Of a DNA stretch of 64,000 nt, positions 41,600-54,500 are shown piece after piece (position 1 is the stretch's first letter; each line of letters begins with the position of its first letter). The translations under genes and the position numbers were made by a program. This stretch comes from Viscum album (taxonomy: Eukaryota; Streptophyta; Magnoliopsida; Santalales; Viscaceae). The notes beneath the pieces are model-generated. The model did no database searches. It worked only from the letters and a program-made list of their open reading frames with translations, and was not told where the DNA came from. The stretch is taken from contig OY728123.1 in NCBI GenBank assembly GCA_963277665.1, positions 634,568,915 to 634,632,914 of the forward strand, given 5' to 3'.

Positions 41600-42916
41600 A
41601 TTCAAATTATAGAAAAGAGTGTACTGAATAAGAAAAAGATGACGAGAAAGCATGCCTTTGGGGATCCACCATTGGAGACATGAGCCAGACCAACCGAAAA
41701 AAACACAAAGTGTATAGAGAAATCTAGAATTAAATATATAAATTAGCCTTAGATGGAGGATTATCGTTGGTTATAGATTTAACAAATTTTCTATAGAATG
41801 AGGGGAAATGTGAATACCAATCCTCCATGGATATGAAAACAAACCAAAAGTTCACATTAAATGTTCAACCATCACTTAAGACACTAGCACCATCTAAAAC
41901 ATCATGGAATCCATTGAACTCGACCAAATTGGGGTCATGCATGAAGGATCATAATGAAATGGAAGAGTAACCATAAAAAACTAGAACAATCTTATCATAG
42001 AAAGTTGACATCGACTAGCACAACAAACTGGTCTTAGTTTGATCTTTCATCTACCACGAATGCACCTTTGAGCATTTTGTACCATGGATACCGACAAACA
42101 AGCTAGTAATCGATCATATGAATCAGAGAAAGATGAAACAATTCCAAAATTGATGGGGGATATAAATAGGAAAATTATATATAAGATAGGGGGAAGATAT
42201 GAATAACATGCGAGGTTCCATCGAGGGAGAATGAACAATTGAGGGGCTTCATCCCCAAAGCTCTTGAACGTGGATATACAAAACCGGCAATATTGGATCA
42301 ATACTGGGTCTTGATTTAGAGTGTATAAGACACTAAAGGGGGTCTGTAGAATGAAAACTGTGATAGAAATGGATGAAATCCCTCATTAACAATGGATAAC
42401 AAGCTAGGGGCATCACCCTTGGGGAGGTGGCGAGTATGGTAGTGAATCACGAATAGCGGAGCGGGAGGTCGTGGGGGTCGCCTCCTTCAGGGGAATATTT
42501 ACATGGTCTGAGAGGGATGATCATCAGGAGTGACCGTATTGTGGTGAGATACTGGATATTTACATCATCATATCTAGGAGGTTCCTTGGATTGTTGTGCT
42601 TGGGGTGGGAGTATCAAGGTCGATCTATGAAACGCCAGGAGGCAGTGGATTTCGTTGTTGTGTCGCACAATGGGGGTCTAGATGGAGGTGGTGTGAGACC
42701 AAATGAATTGCTAAGTCATTGTCCATTAGATATACCAGGTTCATGCATCGTTTCATAGATCAACGACACATGTTGTTCTCTCATTCATTACTATTGGTGA
42801 TCCAGACCACAACACTAACATAGATCCCAAAATAATGTTGATTCTCACTGATGATTTGAGTGTTGACAGATCCAAAGACAACACATATAATTGTAGAAGA
42901 ATAAAGATAAGAGTGG
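41600..42916. other. GC-richer block of unknown origin at the 3' end of the E4 interior
   Basis: This block is clearly richer in G+C than its surroundings, most of all at 42,415-42,690, where CpGs survive (GAATAGCGGAGCGGGAGG). Two minus-strand ORFs of 84 and 73 codons (42,047-42,301 and 42,447-42,668) are the longest open stretches, and the second has a proline/glutamine-rich segment (LILPPQAQQSKEPPRY). I recognise no domain. It could be the 3' untranslated region of E4, a younger insertion, or captured host sequence. It ends in a purine-rich run before LTR-F. Confidence 0.35.
42897..42916 (+). promoter_or_regulatory. Possible polypurine tract of E4
   Basis: A purine-rich run, GAAGAATAAAGATAAGAGTG, ends at the base before the proposed LTR-F start. 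Such a tract primes plus-strand DNA synthesis in LTR retrotransposons. A few pyrimidines interrupt it, as expected for an old element. Confidence 0.45.
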
Positions 42917-44574
42917 TGTAAAATCATGCTCACTTGGAGGATATTCTTGCTCGAGTACATAACTTCAGGAGAAGAATATAGCACTAAAATTTTGTGTATA
43001 TTGTTCTTCAAACAATAAATATAGATATTTTCACTTCAAGAAACTCTATGATTACCTTGCATTAAACAAAATACGATGATTAAATGAAGATTAACATAAT
43101 AAAAATATATAATTTTTAAAATTTATTTTAATCACATTTCCATTGTAATGAAGTGTCTAAATGTTATTAAATAATGTATAAATATATATGTTTTACGCAT
43201 ATATATATAATTAGTTAATTTGTGAGTAATTAATTATAAATGAAGATGAAAACAAATTTTAAATAAAAGAAAACATAATCTAAAAACAATTTTTATGGAA
43301 AAGACTTATTTGATGTCAATAAATTAATCAAATAAAAATAGACGAAATATTTTAATTTAATTTATATATTATTTATTCAATCAAACTCATAAATTTCATC
43401 TCTTTTGTTTTATAGGTATCAGTTATGAATAAATCTAGTTTTATGTTTATAAAATAAAGTTTTCTAAAATAATTCTTTTTCAATACTTAAGCACCTATTT
43501 TTTATATTTAAATAATTTTAACATTAAGAATTTTTTTTTTAATTATATAATTCTTTTTTCAGGTCATATTTTTAAAATTATAATTGTTTTATTTTATTAT
43601 TTTAAATCAAAACATTTTTTCATGCATAGTAAAAAATAATTGTTTTTTTAAACTATTATTTTCAAATAAAAATTTGTACGGATAATTTTTTTCATACTAT
43701 TTTCAAAAAAATTGAAATAAATTCCATTTTATACCCATTAATAAAATATATTCAATTTTTTTAAATTTTATATTTATTTTTGATATAAAAATATTTAAAA
43801 TTTTGAGCATCTTGTCTCTGAAAACTCTATTTCTGACTACATGTAATGTTTGATTTAAATTATTTTGTTCCAAATATATTAGTGGAGTTTAAAAAAATTG
43901 ATTCAAAAATTTTAATTAACATATTTTTTATTATATTATAAATTAAACATTATTTTTATCAATATTGGATAGTAAAAAAACTAAAAAAATAATAACAATG
44001 TTTATGGTAAAAAAGGATTTATTAATGGTTTAAACTAAGAAGTTAATGTAAGAAATGGCCAAAAAAATTTGAAAATTTTAATTTTATCTAAATAATAAAA
44101 CATTATACATCACAATGTATTATATATGATAATTTTTAATATCTATTCATTATAATCACTTCAATATTTTGGATTCTTTTATGAAATTTTCCAGCATTTT
44201 CTAAATGGGTTCCTTCCCTCCAGATAAAACTTTCAACCACAATTCCTTAATTATTCAAACCTATCAAGAAATAAATATTAGATAAATATAAAAAAATTAT
44301 TCTCCAAATTCATTTTAATGTTCTAGAGATTCTTATCCTTTAAAAATAATGTCACTAATGTACTTAATAGGCCATTAATAATTGATTCTTCTATAATAAG
44401 ATTATTGTGTTTACTAATAGCCTATATTTTCATTACTATTTTTAAAAAATGAAAAAAATTAAAACATAAATTATAATTAATCCAGTATCATGTAAAGTTT
44501 TAATTTTATAATGATAATTTAATAACCAATATTCATTTCTACTTAAATAAAATAGAAAATGAAAAAATTGATCA

Positions 44575-44985
44575 TATATGTGGCGGACTACCTCATTATG
44601 AAATGATGTAGTATATTTTCCGAGACCACCATTAAAGGATAGATATAATGATGGGATTAAAATATTTATTTCATATTTTTTACCTTATTATAATTATGTA
44701 ATTATTATATCACTTATACTTTTTTTACATTCCATTCCAATAGGGATATGATAATATTACTCATGTGTACGGTGCCCTACCGCCTCACGAAGAAATATCA
44801 TTTGTTCTTGACGTATGAAAATGTAGATGGTAATAAAATTTAATTTAATTACATTATGTTATAATTATAAATTAACTATAAAATTTAAAATTTTACATGA
44901 CATCTAAATTCCTTCCTTTAAACCCATTAGAAAAAATTAACGTCTCCTATTTTTATGATGAACTACGGCCTCGCGAACTAATGTG
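44575..44985 (+). repeat. Three ~183-bp-spaced conserved cores in LTR-F
   Basis: The cores read GTGGCGGACTACCTCATTAT (44,580), CATGTGTACGGTGCCCTACC then GCCTCACGAAG (44,763), and ATGAACTACGGCCTCGCGAA then CTAATGTGATAT (44,957). The even spacing and shared ACTACC-GCCTC-CGAAG pattern make this the clearest three-unit array in the window. Confidence 0.7.
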
Positions 44986-45506
44986 ATATGTTTTTTCATT
45001 TCTATTTTACATAGAATGTAATAAGAATATATTATATGAATATATATGATAATTATATATGAAATTTCTAGGATATAAATGAAATCATAATTATTTTTAT
45101 AGTGGGTATATTATATTATTTCTATTGAGGAATTGAAAAAAAAGATCATGTATAGGTACAAAATACTATCTCTATAAACAATTAAATTTATTTAGAGCTA
45201 CAATGATAATGGATTACTATAAATACTTATTTAATAAATATATCTATTATATTTTCAATTTTAAAATTATATTATATTTTTAACACTTTTTATTTTAATA
45301 ATACATAAAAAATACATCCAAAACAGACATGCAAAATGCTGCAGTTATTTCAAAAAATATATATTTTATAAGGAACTATTAATAAACAAGTAATAAATAT
45401 ATATTATACTATAAAATATGGTATGATATATATGAATACAATTATTTAATAGATTTATAAAAATCATAGATCTACTATAATTTTATCAATTGTGTTAGAA
45501 AAAATA

Positions 45507-45524
45507 ATATATATATATATATAT
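45507..45524. repeat. (AT)n microsatellite
   Basis: A perfect run of nine AT dinucleotides inside LTR-F. Confidence 0.85.
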
Positions 45525-47855
45525 GGTTTGTTATTTCTATATCCCAATTTACTTATTTGGGACACAAGCCATTTTCCAAAAATATTTAATTTTGTGGTGT
45601 ATATTATTCCCATGAATTTAAATTACGATAATTAAAATAATAGATATTTTTATTAACAAATCCCTTTGAGTATCACAGTTTCATAGAGTTTATGGTTCAA
45701 ATTTTAGAATTGTGTTATGATATTTTAGTCTGAAATTGCTATATTTGAGATATTTTTTATGTTATCAACATATTATATTTTATAAGGTATATATATATCC
45801 AAATTTACTAGTAATATAATTATTTTATTTATTTTCATGATATTTTATTTTTCTTTAATAGTTATTAATTATTTAGGGATTATAAATAAATACTACAAAA
45901 TTTATTTGGGGTTTTCAATACAATAATATTATTTATCAATATTGTTTATTTTTTCTGAGGATTAAATTTTATGAACTATATCTAAAGAAATTTAGGAAGA
46001 TTTTTTCTTATCTTTATTTATTAAGAATATATGTTTTCCATTAATCTGACTCTTCTAATATACTTAAGTTGTAAAAATAATGTTTTTTAAGAAAATAAAC
46101 ATTATTTATCTCTTTGTTCAAAGTTGCGTTTTGGGTCCAATAATATGTTACGAAAATAAAATTCGACTATTTTTTATCATTATTAAAACTTATTTATAAA
46201 TATATTTTTATCCATTTTTGAAATTTTAATTCTTTTTTGAATGGATTCTTTTGTATCATTTTCCTAATACTTCATATTATAATTTTCCATTATATGTGAA
46301 TGAATCATTATTTTATAATAAAATACCTGATTAAATATCATTCTCTCATGAAAAATATATTCATTTAATCTCACATTTTATTTTTAATGTTATTTTAAAT
46401 GAAAATTATTTTTAAAATTAATTTTTAAATAATTTTCCATGTTGAATAGATATATTATTCATAAAAATTATTTAAAATAATTTGAAATAATTTTTTATAA
46501 TTTTAACACAATAAATTAAATGAAATCAATTTCAAATTTGTTTTTGTTAATTTTAGTTTTTAATCATGATTTTTAATGAGATGACTTTCATTTAAAATTA
46601 TTTTAATTAATATTTTGAATTCATTTTCAATCTATAGAGATATATGTTGAAGATAATTATTCCAAACTATAGATATGACAAATGATACCATTCAAATTAT
46701 TTCTCAAAATAGTTATTCTTATGATAGAATGATTTTTAATTAATAAATTTCTCTACCTCGGGTTACACCATATAGAAATTATTATGAAACCTTCCCTTTT
46801 CACAGGTTATTCCATTATGATATAATAAATTGAATATGAATACTATCTATTTTACATTTATTATGAAATGTTGAGATGAATATGAAACCCATTTATTTAC
46901 ATGGGTTATTATATTCAAAAATAATTATGATATTATTGAACACGTAATTTCTTGATTCATTATCTGATGGATGGGACCTATATCTTAATAAACACATTAT
47001 ATAATTATTTATATCTGATGAGATAGACATGATTGGAATTGTGTGGAACCAATTTTATTGAGGGAAATTGAATGATATGATGGACTTGGGAGTTGACCAT
47101 GACTACTATTATTATTTTGGAAATGAACTATTCTACTATGAGAGGCATGGATGTGACCCATGACTAAATTTGAAATGATATAATATGATAAGTTGTTTTC
47201 CATAATTCTATGTATTATGCCAAATTTTTTTCGCTCATGGATCATGTTATTTTATTCCATTATGGTTCATGTCAAGTAAACTTCAATGATTTATCCCACA
47301 TATCAAGGGAATGAAATATATAACCTAACGAATGGTTTTTAATTTATAATGTCATGTTATCATACCAATATTACCATTTCATTATTTTTTCACTATTTAT
47401 ATCTCTATTTCTTACACCTACTATGCATTTGAACTCATCTTATTTTATGATTCATTCCTTTATCAAGAAAATAGCTGAAAAACCTCTATCCAACAATTAT
47501 TACCCATCATTGGTTGTATTGTTGTCATTCCTTCTATTTTTAGTGTTCTATATTCTATGTGGTATTATGGTTTTTTTGTTCGCCTGATCATTATATTTTT
47601 TCACAGTCCTTACTCAGGAAATCTTTGCCCCGACTATTGGTGTTGTTTCATCGAGGATGATAGTGATGCATTCCTAAGGAATTCTGATAGTATGTTTGAT
47701 ATATTGAATACAACAGGAATTTATGGGATAGTTTGATGTGTCTAGAGGTGTATGGAGAGATGTGGTGTTATGGGGAATGATTGTGGAGTGGATCAATATG
47801 GATGCATGCAATCTCGTCCCATGCCCAGGTTTATCAAAGGTGGATCCTCGGTACA

Positions 47856-50800
47856 ACAATAACATTCATGTTGTTTAAATTCCTTATATGGTTCTCAAAT
47901 AAACATATTTTTATTTTAATTGGAAAATAAATTTCATAGTGTTATGGGTAAATTAATTATTTTTAAAAATATTTTTTATTTCATTGTGACCTAATTTTAA
48001 TCATTAATTGGTAGCCTGCATTTATTAAATAAAAGGACTTATCAGTTAATTTGATTTTTTTCTTATTTATTGGTTAAATAAAGAATTATATATCAATAAA
48101 AATGTTCTTAAAGGATGGTATTCAAATTTTGGATAGAATCATAATTGAATTTAATTCATAAAAGGTTGGTGGATTCAATTTATTATATCATGGGTTAAAA
48201 AACAAATCCCTATGTGGTTATAAATTTTGAAAACATAATATTTAAAATATTTAATGATGAATCATGTGAATATTTGGATAAATATTTCAGATTACTCATT
48301 GTGTTATTAATAATTGGTAATATATCATTATTTTTGGTTTTCAATGTCACAAATACAACATACTATATGACATTAAAATACGATATGAATTCTAGTGAGT
48401 TAATAAAAAACATTAGAAATAAATATTCAGAAGTGGTTTCCACTCATACACCACATGTGAATATTTTGTCCACATATGTTGATTGGATGATCAATGTTCA
48501 AATAATGTTTTGATAGCTCATGAAAAATAAACATTATTTAAAAACAAAAATAATGAACGTTATGATTTCTGTTACACATTACAATCATATTCAAAACAAT
48601 ATAATGAGCCACATATTATAGAATCAATATGGATCTTGTGGTATATCAAAGTAGTATTTATTATTTAATGATGTGTTAGAGAAGTTTATAATTTACCATG
48701 ACTGTTCTCTGTAATTTTTTATCAGCAATTTTTAGAATGTAAACTAAACCATACTCTCATACAAACTATAGAGACTCATACATTTCAAATTAAAATATAG
48801 AATCATAATTGATAAAATTTAATATATGGAATTACGATCAATTCCAAAATTTCAATTGTTTAAGGTATTTATAAATATAGATATATAAACATGTGTGTCC
48901 ATAATATCAACAATGTCTACAAATTATTTATTCATAAATATATCCTTTCATTGAGAGAACATAAATAAAAAAATTATTAATATCCTATGGAAATGTAAAA
49001 AAATATAAATTTCGAACATAGATACTCAGTATGGGTAAAAAATGTGTATATCATTGATCAGAAAAATAATAATTGTGAATATTATATTTAAGATAATGAT
49101 GTTAATAATAAAAAATTATTCCCAAAAATTTTAAATAATAATAATGAGACATTGAATAAATCATGTTAGTTTTTAATAAATGAATCATAAAGGGATCAAT
49201 GAAAATAATCTATTGAAACATAACATTAGAATGAGATCTTATCATAAAAGTGTTTTACAATGTTTATATTACTCAGAATCACAGTGATTATATTTCAAGG
49301 ATATCAATGAAATAGTTTATAACATTATTCTGATGAACTAGCTTGGGTAGCCTAGTCACATGATAACCAATCTAGTCCTAAAAACCCACAAAGGGAGATA
49401 TTGAACCCCATTGGATGGATACCATCACATAACATCATGAAATATGAATATTGTAACAAATTAACTTAAAAGAAAGTAGAAGAACGATAATAAATTCAAT
49501 ATTCATAAAAATGTAATTCTACTTGGAGTAATGTACCTGATATCTACAGTACATTAATTCCCAAATTACATCTACCCAAATAAAAAAATGGGAATAAGAA
49601 CCCATGTCTTTAGGGACATAACACACTGATTCCAAGGTTCAATATCGAGATCCTATTTTAAGAGATCTTTTCCCATTTCTTGTACATCAAATGATGTAAT
49701 ATACAAACACCTCAAAGAACAAGTAGGGTGTGAGATAAAAATTCCGGTTGGGGCTCACCACATATTACATGACAAATTACAATATTTTTTAACAAAAGGA
49801 ATGATTTCATTTTTAAAATAATCGTGTTTATCATTTTGAATCATATTTACAAATTAATGTTATACATTTAAAATAATGGAAAATACAATAATAAAAAGGT
49901 TAAAGTGATTTAAATTTTAAAAAACTATGGTTTAGATAAATTTATTTACATAAAATATTATATATAAAATATTATGAACTTTCAATAAGATTAAAATCAT
50001 TTGATTGAATTTATATCTCTAATATAATAAAAGTTAGAAACATGGACAATATCCAAATATGTAAAAATGTACAAAGATATCGGACTACACACTCTCTACT
50101 CTATCATGGAAATATGTTTATACACATGTCCCTCTAACAATTTCCAAATGTTACTTGTCACTATACTAATGGGGATGAAACCTTCAAAATTTATTTTTTA
50201 GAAAATTGTATAGTAGTTGAGTGTTTCCAAATACCTCACAAACTAACAAAGACTTGTATGTGTACTTAAAAAACCCATGATGGAAAATTTATTTTAATGC
50301 ATCATAAAAAGAAATTAAATCCAATTAACCCATCTCAAATGTCAATATTCTATTTAAAACCAAAACTGGTTTTAATTAATGATATTCTTTCACAACAGGA
50401 TAAAACCCCTGGGTTACGAAAAAAACATTTTAACACATTTTCATAATATTGAAATCAATTTGAAACTAAATCAAGTAAATTAAAAATTAATTTACTCATT
50501 AGAATTAAAAAATGTATTTAAATATTTTCAATCAAATATATAATTTAAATTAAACTATTTAGATTAACCAACATCTTAAACAAATTCCACTTCAAGGTAC
50601 TTGGGAATTTTCTCAAATTCTCATGCCAAACCTATTACAAACATCCAAATTCAGTAAAATTGGATAAAACTAAATTAATATATGTCCAGATTGAGAAATT
50701 TAATTTAAATCTAAAATATCAATAAAACAAGTAATTAAAGGTAACCAATTTGACCAAATGGGAAGGAACCACCTAAATTTTCAAAAAAAAATAACACCCA

Positions 50801-51034
50801 TAACGAAACCGATCAATGTGAATGGAGGGGTAGAAGACCATGAAAATAATCTTATAAATGAGGTAAAGAAAGAAATATTATAGATACAAAAATTTCAATA
50901 ATATATATTTTAATCCCAATGGAGGAATAAGGTAGAAATATAATGGATAGGGGAGAAAACATACACGATAATCACAGTGCCGACACAACGGTGACTGAAC
51001 ACTGAATGAAGGGACTCATAAGGGTTGGGGCTAC
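47856..51034 (-). mobile_element. Probable 3' LTR and flank of element E5, mostly unreadable
   Basis: At 51,035 the minus strand reads TGTAGCCCCAACCC, a plausible LTR start about 530 bp beyond the end of the minus-strand pol. An E5 3' LTR would run leftward from there. A pyrimidine-rich GGTTCCTTCCC on the minus strand near 50,760 resembles the promoter-region block of LTR-E and LTR-F. I could not find the ~185-bp cores or a matching 5' LTR, which would lie beyond the window, so the left end is unknown. An unrecognised 99-codon plus-strand ORF lies at 48,214-48,513. Confidence 0.35.
49590..49645 (-). repeat. Possible tRNA-like (SINE head) fragment
   Basis: On the minus strand TTGGAATCAGTGTG resembles a degenerate Pol III A box, and GGGTTCTTATTCCC resembles a B box (GGTTCRANYCY) with two mismatches, about 32 bp apart. 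The stem-like GTCC..AGAC between them adds to the tRNA likeness. This is weak and may be chance. Confidence 0.2.
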
Positions 51035-51568
51035 ATTATCACCCTGGGAAGGATTTAGATCTAGAGAAAGGAAACTAGAGTATAGGATAAAAGTAGATCT
51101 CAGTATTTTTACTTGTTTTAAAACTATACTATTCGTTTTACACGATGTGTACCCCCACTACACATCATGAAATATGAAATTTATAAAATATCACTAAAAA
51201 CATCACTTTAAATTAAAAATAAATAATTGATAAAAATTCTATGAAATTACTCATCAAATTAAGAAATTATTATTCTATGATCCTATCTTAGTATGCCCAA
51301 ATAAACTATTAAATGTTGTGAAACATATTTAAACAACATATAGTCCGGTTGTATTGTATAGAAAATATTGTTTAAAGGTTATTGTTAATATATATCGAAC
51401 ATCACCATTATATTTATACTTCAAATTAATCTAAACCCTACCTAGTAAAAAAAAGGAAAAACCAAAAAAATGCTAATGAAAAACATGTCAAAATGGTAAC
51501 TGGATGTAAAAACATCCCAATAATAAAACATCTTGTCAACAAAAATAAAATAAAGAAACATCCTTTAC
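51035..51568 (-). other. 3' untranslated region of E5
   Basis: Between the pol end (51,569) and the proposed 3' LTR start on the minus strand. No convincing polypurine tract is seen next to 51,035, which weakens that boundary. No other feature is visible. Confidence 0.35.
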
Positions 51569-54500
51569 AAAGAGATAAGGTCACCTCTGTCTCATTGGTG
51601 CCTCATTTTCCCATGTCTCATGACTATCAGAACCATGCTTTCATAAAACAATAACCAAAGGTATTTCCTCGCCAATATTACCTTGGTTTCATAATAAACA
51701 ATCATGAATATATGCTCATCTAAATATAAATCTGATTTAATCTAAAGATCACTCATATTAAAATTTTAAGATGGATTAGAAAGACAATTTCTTCACTATG
51801 ATACGTGAAACATGTTATATATTTATGTTATATATAGAAAAAGTGATAAGAGCTATGAATCATTTTTCACCATCTTTAAATAAGAGGATTTCTTATTTTC
51901 CTCCCCATCAATTAATAACCCAACTAGGTTGAAACCTTCAATAATACCATGTCACCAACTTACATATAAAAATATATACAATGGTCATCAACATAAGGCT
52001 TATATTTGTTTAGGGTCATCAAAATTATGTAACTAATTAACCAAACATTATTATTATATCAAGCACCAATCTTGGTTCAACAAATGAAAAATTCACCAAT
52101 CTCTAACCAACAAAATAGATATTTACAAGGTTGTCCATATGAGGTCTCGTAATGGTCCATTTTGATAGAATAAAGGTATATATTGTTTTAATAAAAATAA
52201 ACCATCCACAAATTATCAAATGAGAACCCGTATAAGTTGAGAAGGAATCGAATGAGTACATACTCTTGAATTTGTATATTAATTTCTTCCATGACATTTG
52301 ACTGCTAATGGAAGGCCATGCTCAAATGGACAAGAGGTCCCACTGCCTCTTAACAGCCTATATAAATGTGTGATGTGAACTGGGGATCTCTATCAAGAAC
52401 TAAAATGGATGGAACTCAATAAAAATCTCTATTATCCTTAATGTAATGATTTACAAATCCGTAATATTGTTTTTTTATGAATGTGTGTGAATAGTGACGA
52501 ATTTGTTAACATTTAGAGGATTTCCAATATCCCATTATTTGTTTTTTTGGTATGAGGGAACCCAATCATAAATTCCATAAATATTTCATGTCACTTATAA
52601 TTAGGTAGTATAAGTTTCTAATTTAATCATTGATGTTTGTTATCCTCATCCAGTACATGTTGGCATATATAATGTGGGGAAACAAAGTCAGCAATGCACC
52701 GCCTCATTCCTATCCTGTAGAAATTCTACAGTATGTCATATATCATCTTAGTGGTTCATGAGTCAATATCCCTTTGGGAATTATAACAGTTCTCCTTAAT
52801 ATCCATCATTTCTATAACTGAAAGCATAATGTGGTTGTAATATCATAGAACACCATATTTTGGGAAAGATCACTGAACAACTATCTCATCACCATAAAGA
52901 GATTCTCTAATACTAAAAAATTCATCATCATTCTTTTGATCGTGAAAATTAATATTGAGAAGAGAAGATTCCAAAGAGATTCCAGCTAAAGGAACCACAT
53001 CCTATGCATTCTAGACACTAAAATTAAAATGTGTGAGGAGAGCCATCAAATTCCAATCTTATGAATATTTTTCACTACCTAGGTTCAATATTAGTATCCT
53101 AAAGAATATATAATGACATTCCCATTCCATGGGGTGTAGTTGATTCTTATGTAAATGTATTTTAGGTACTCAACCAAAATACTAGGGTGGGGGATGAAAT
53201 ATTATTGTGGGAATATGTAACTAAATCTCTTGGGATATAAATACAAAAAAATATTTTCTCCAAATAGGAAATATCACCCACTCTTAAGTGAATTCAATAA
53301 TGATGTATCTACGAGGTCTTGGGTATGATAATTCATCTCAAGTTGTCTATACTTACAAGAGTATTAAAAAACTATAATAACTAACTATAAAAGAATACAA
53401 TCAACACTCAAACTAGATGCATCATAAAAGGACACAATGTCGGCCTAGCCTATGGCAGGGTCACTATCAGTTATGTAATCAAAAGGAATTTTAGCTCAAG
53501 AGATAAATTTTGAAGACTATATTTCCAAGAAATCACCACTCACTTATAAGTTATAGAATTCAATATTGAATCCAATATTGTGAATTCTTTCATGAACCGA
53601 TTATAATATACAGATAAGACTAAGAAACATGGAATCTTATAGACATTACGAGGTAGTTCCCAAGTCCTTAAAACCTTAACCTTTTCAGGATAAATTGACA
53701 TTACTTTTTGATACACTATTTTTCCCTACAATTTAACTACCTAAATCTTAAAATATTACATAGAAATCAGATAATAAGGATGATGATTTACTTGAAGACA
53801 TATAACTATTCTCAGGTGATTCACATGATCCTCCTCGATCATGGTGTAGAGAAGGATATTGTCCACAAAGACTACTACAATGGTAAATAGATACATGTGG
53901 AAAATACCATTAATTAAAGACATGAATACTATAAGATAATTTATTATATAAATGTTCAAAAACAATTACCAATATATTCTGCACCTGCTCATAATGGTTG
54001 TTTTCTAAATGAAATATTCTATTATCCTCAACTAATGGTAACCAGATTGAAGGTCGATATTTGAGTACCACTTCTCCAATATAAATTGATTAGAAAGATC
54101 ATTAATCTGTGGAAATATGCACTTTTATTTAAAATAACTCAATTGATATTTTTGAAAAAACACACATGTTAATAAAACCATGATCATTATTAGAGAAATG
54201 ATTTAGCTCCACCCAAGATAACAAACTCGAGCATATAATGTCTTTCCCAAGATGATCGTCCAATTGGTACATCATTACTTAAATTTCATATGTAGACATA
54301 TTGTATAGGGGAGTACAACATGGTTGAGTATTGGGAATTAATTCATTGGAAAATTTTATATCCCATACTGGTGGAAACCTATATAAATGTAAAGAAGACA
54401 CATTAGGAAACTCAATGACAACTGAAGGGAAATCATAGGTGAATGGTACTTTTTTGTAATCATAAAGTTACAATGATAATACCTTAACCTAACAAATATG

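Larger units (their letters stand above)
42917..47855 (+). mobile_element. LTR-F: 3' LTR of element E4 (~4.9 kb)
   Basis: It begins TGTAAAATCATGC (42,917), comparable with TGTAACACCCCATGC in E6, right after a purine tract. It ends GGATCCTCGGTACA (47,855), comparable with GGGGCGTTACA. The length of 4,939 bp agrees with LTR-E. The matched blocks are listed under LTR-E. Three cores are present, at about 44,580, 44,765 and 44,945. The pyrimidine-rich GGTTCCTTCCCTCC near 44,210 corresponds to the possible promoter region of LTR-E. The small ORFs inside (47,009-47,245, 47,354-47,587 and 47,674-47,865) are not conserved in LTR-E and are treated as chance. Confidence 0.65.

Noticed and set aside
42780..43010. 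Minus-strand stretch resembling a Ty1/copia U5 end (TATTCTTCTACAATTATATG)
   Set aside because: The next bases are not a credible primer site, no copia gag or pol follows, and the stretch is better explained as the purine tract and start of LTR-F on the plus strand.
44575..44985. CRISPR-like array from regularly spaced repeats
   Set aside because: Spacing is ~185 bp, units are diverged, copies occur inside plant LTRs, and no cas gene is present.
49740..51035. GGTTGGGGCT at 49,753 and 51,023 as a short LTR pair
   Set aside because: Only about ten bases are shared and the flanks do not align.
52103..52297. First read as the integrase VDRLTKSAHF region of E5
   Set aside because: The DRDP motif lies at 52,372-52,405, upstream on the minus strand, so the order would be wrong. 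The stretch fits the later YNNSYH..MAPYEALYGR..W.E.GE region instead.
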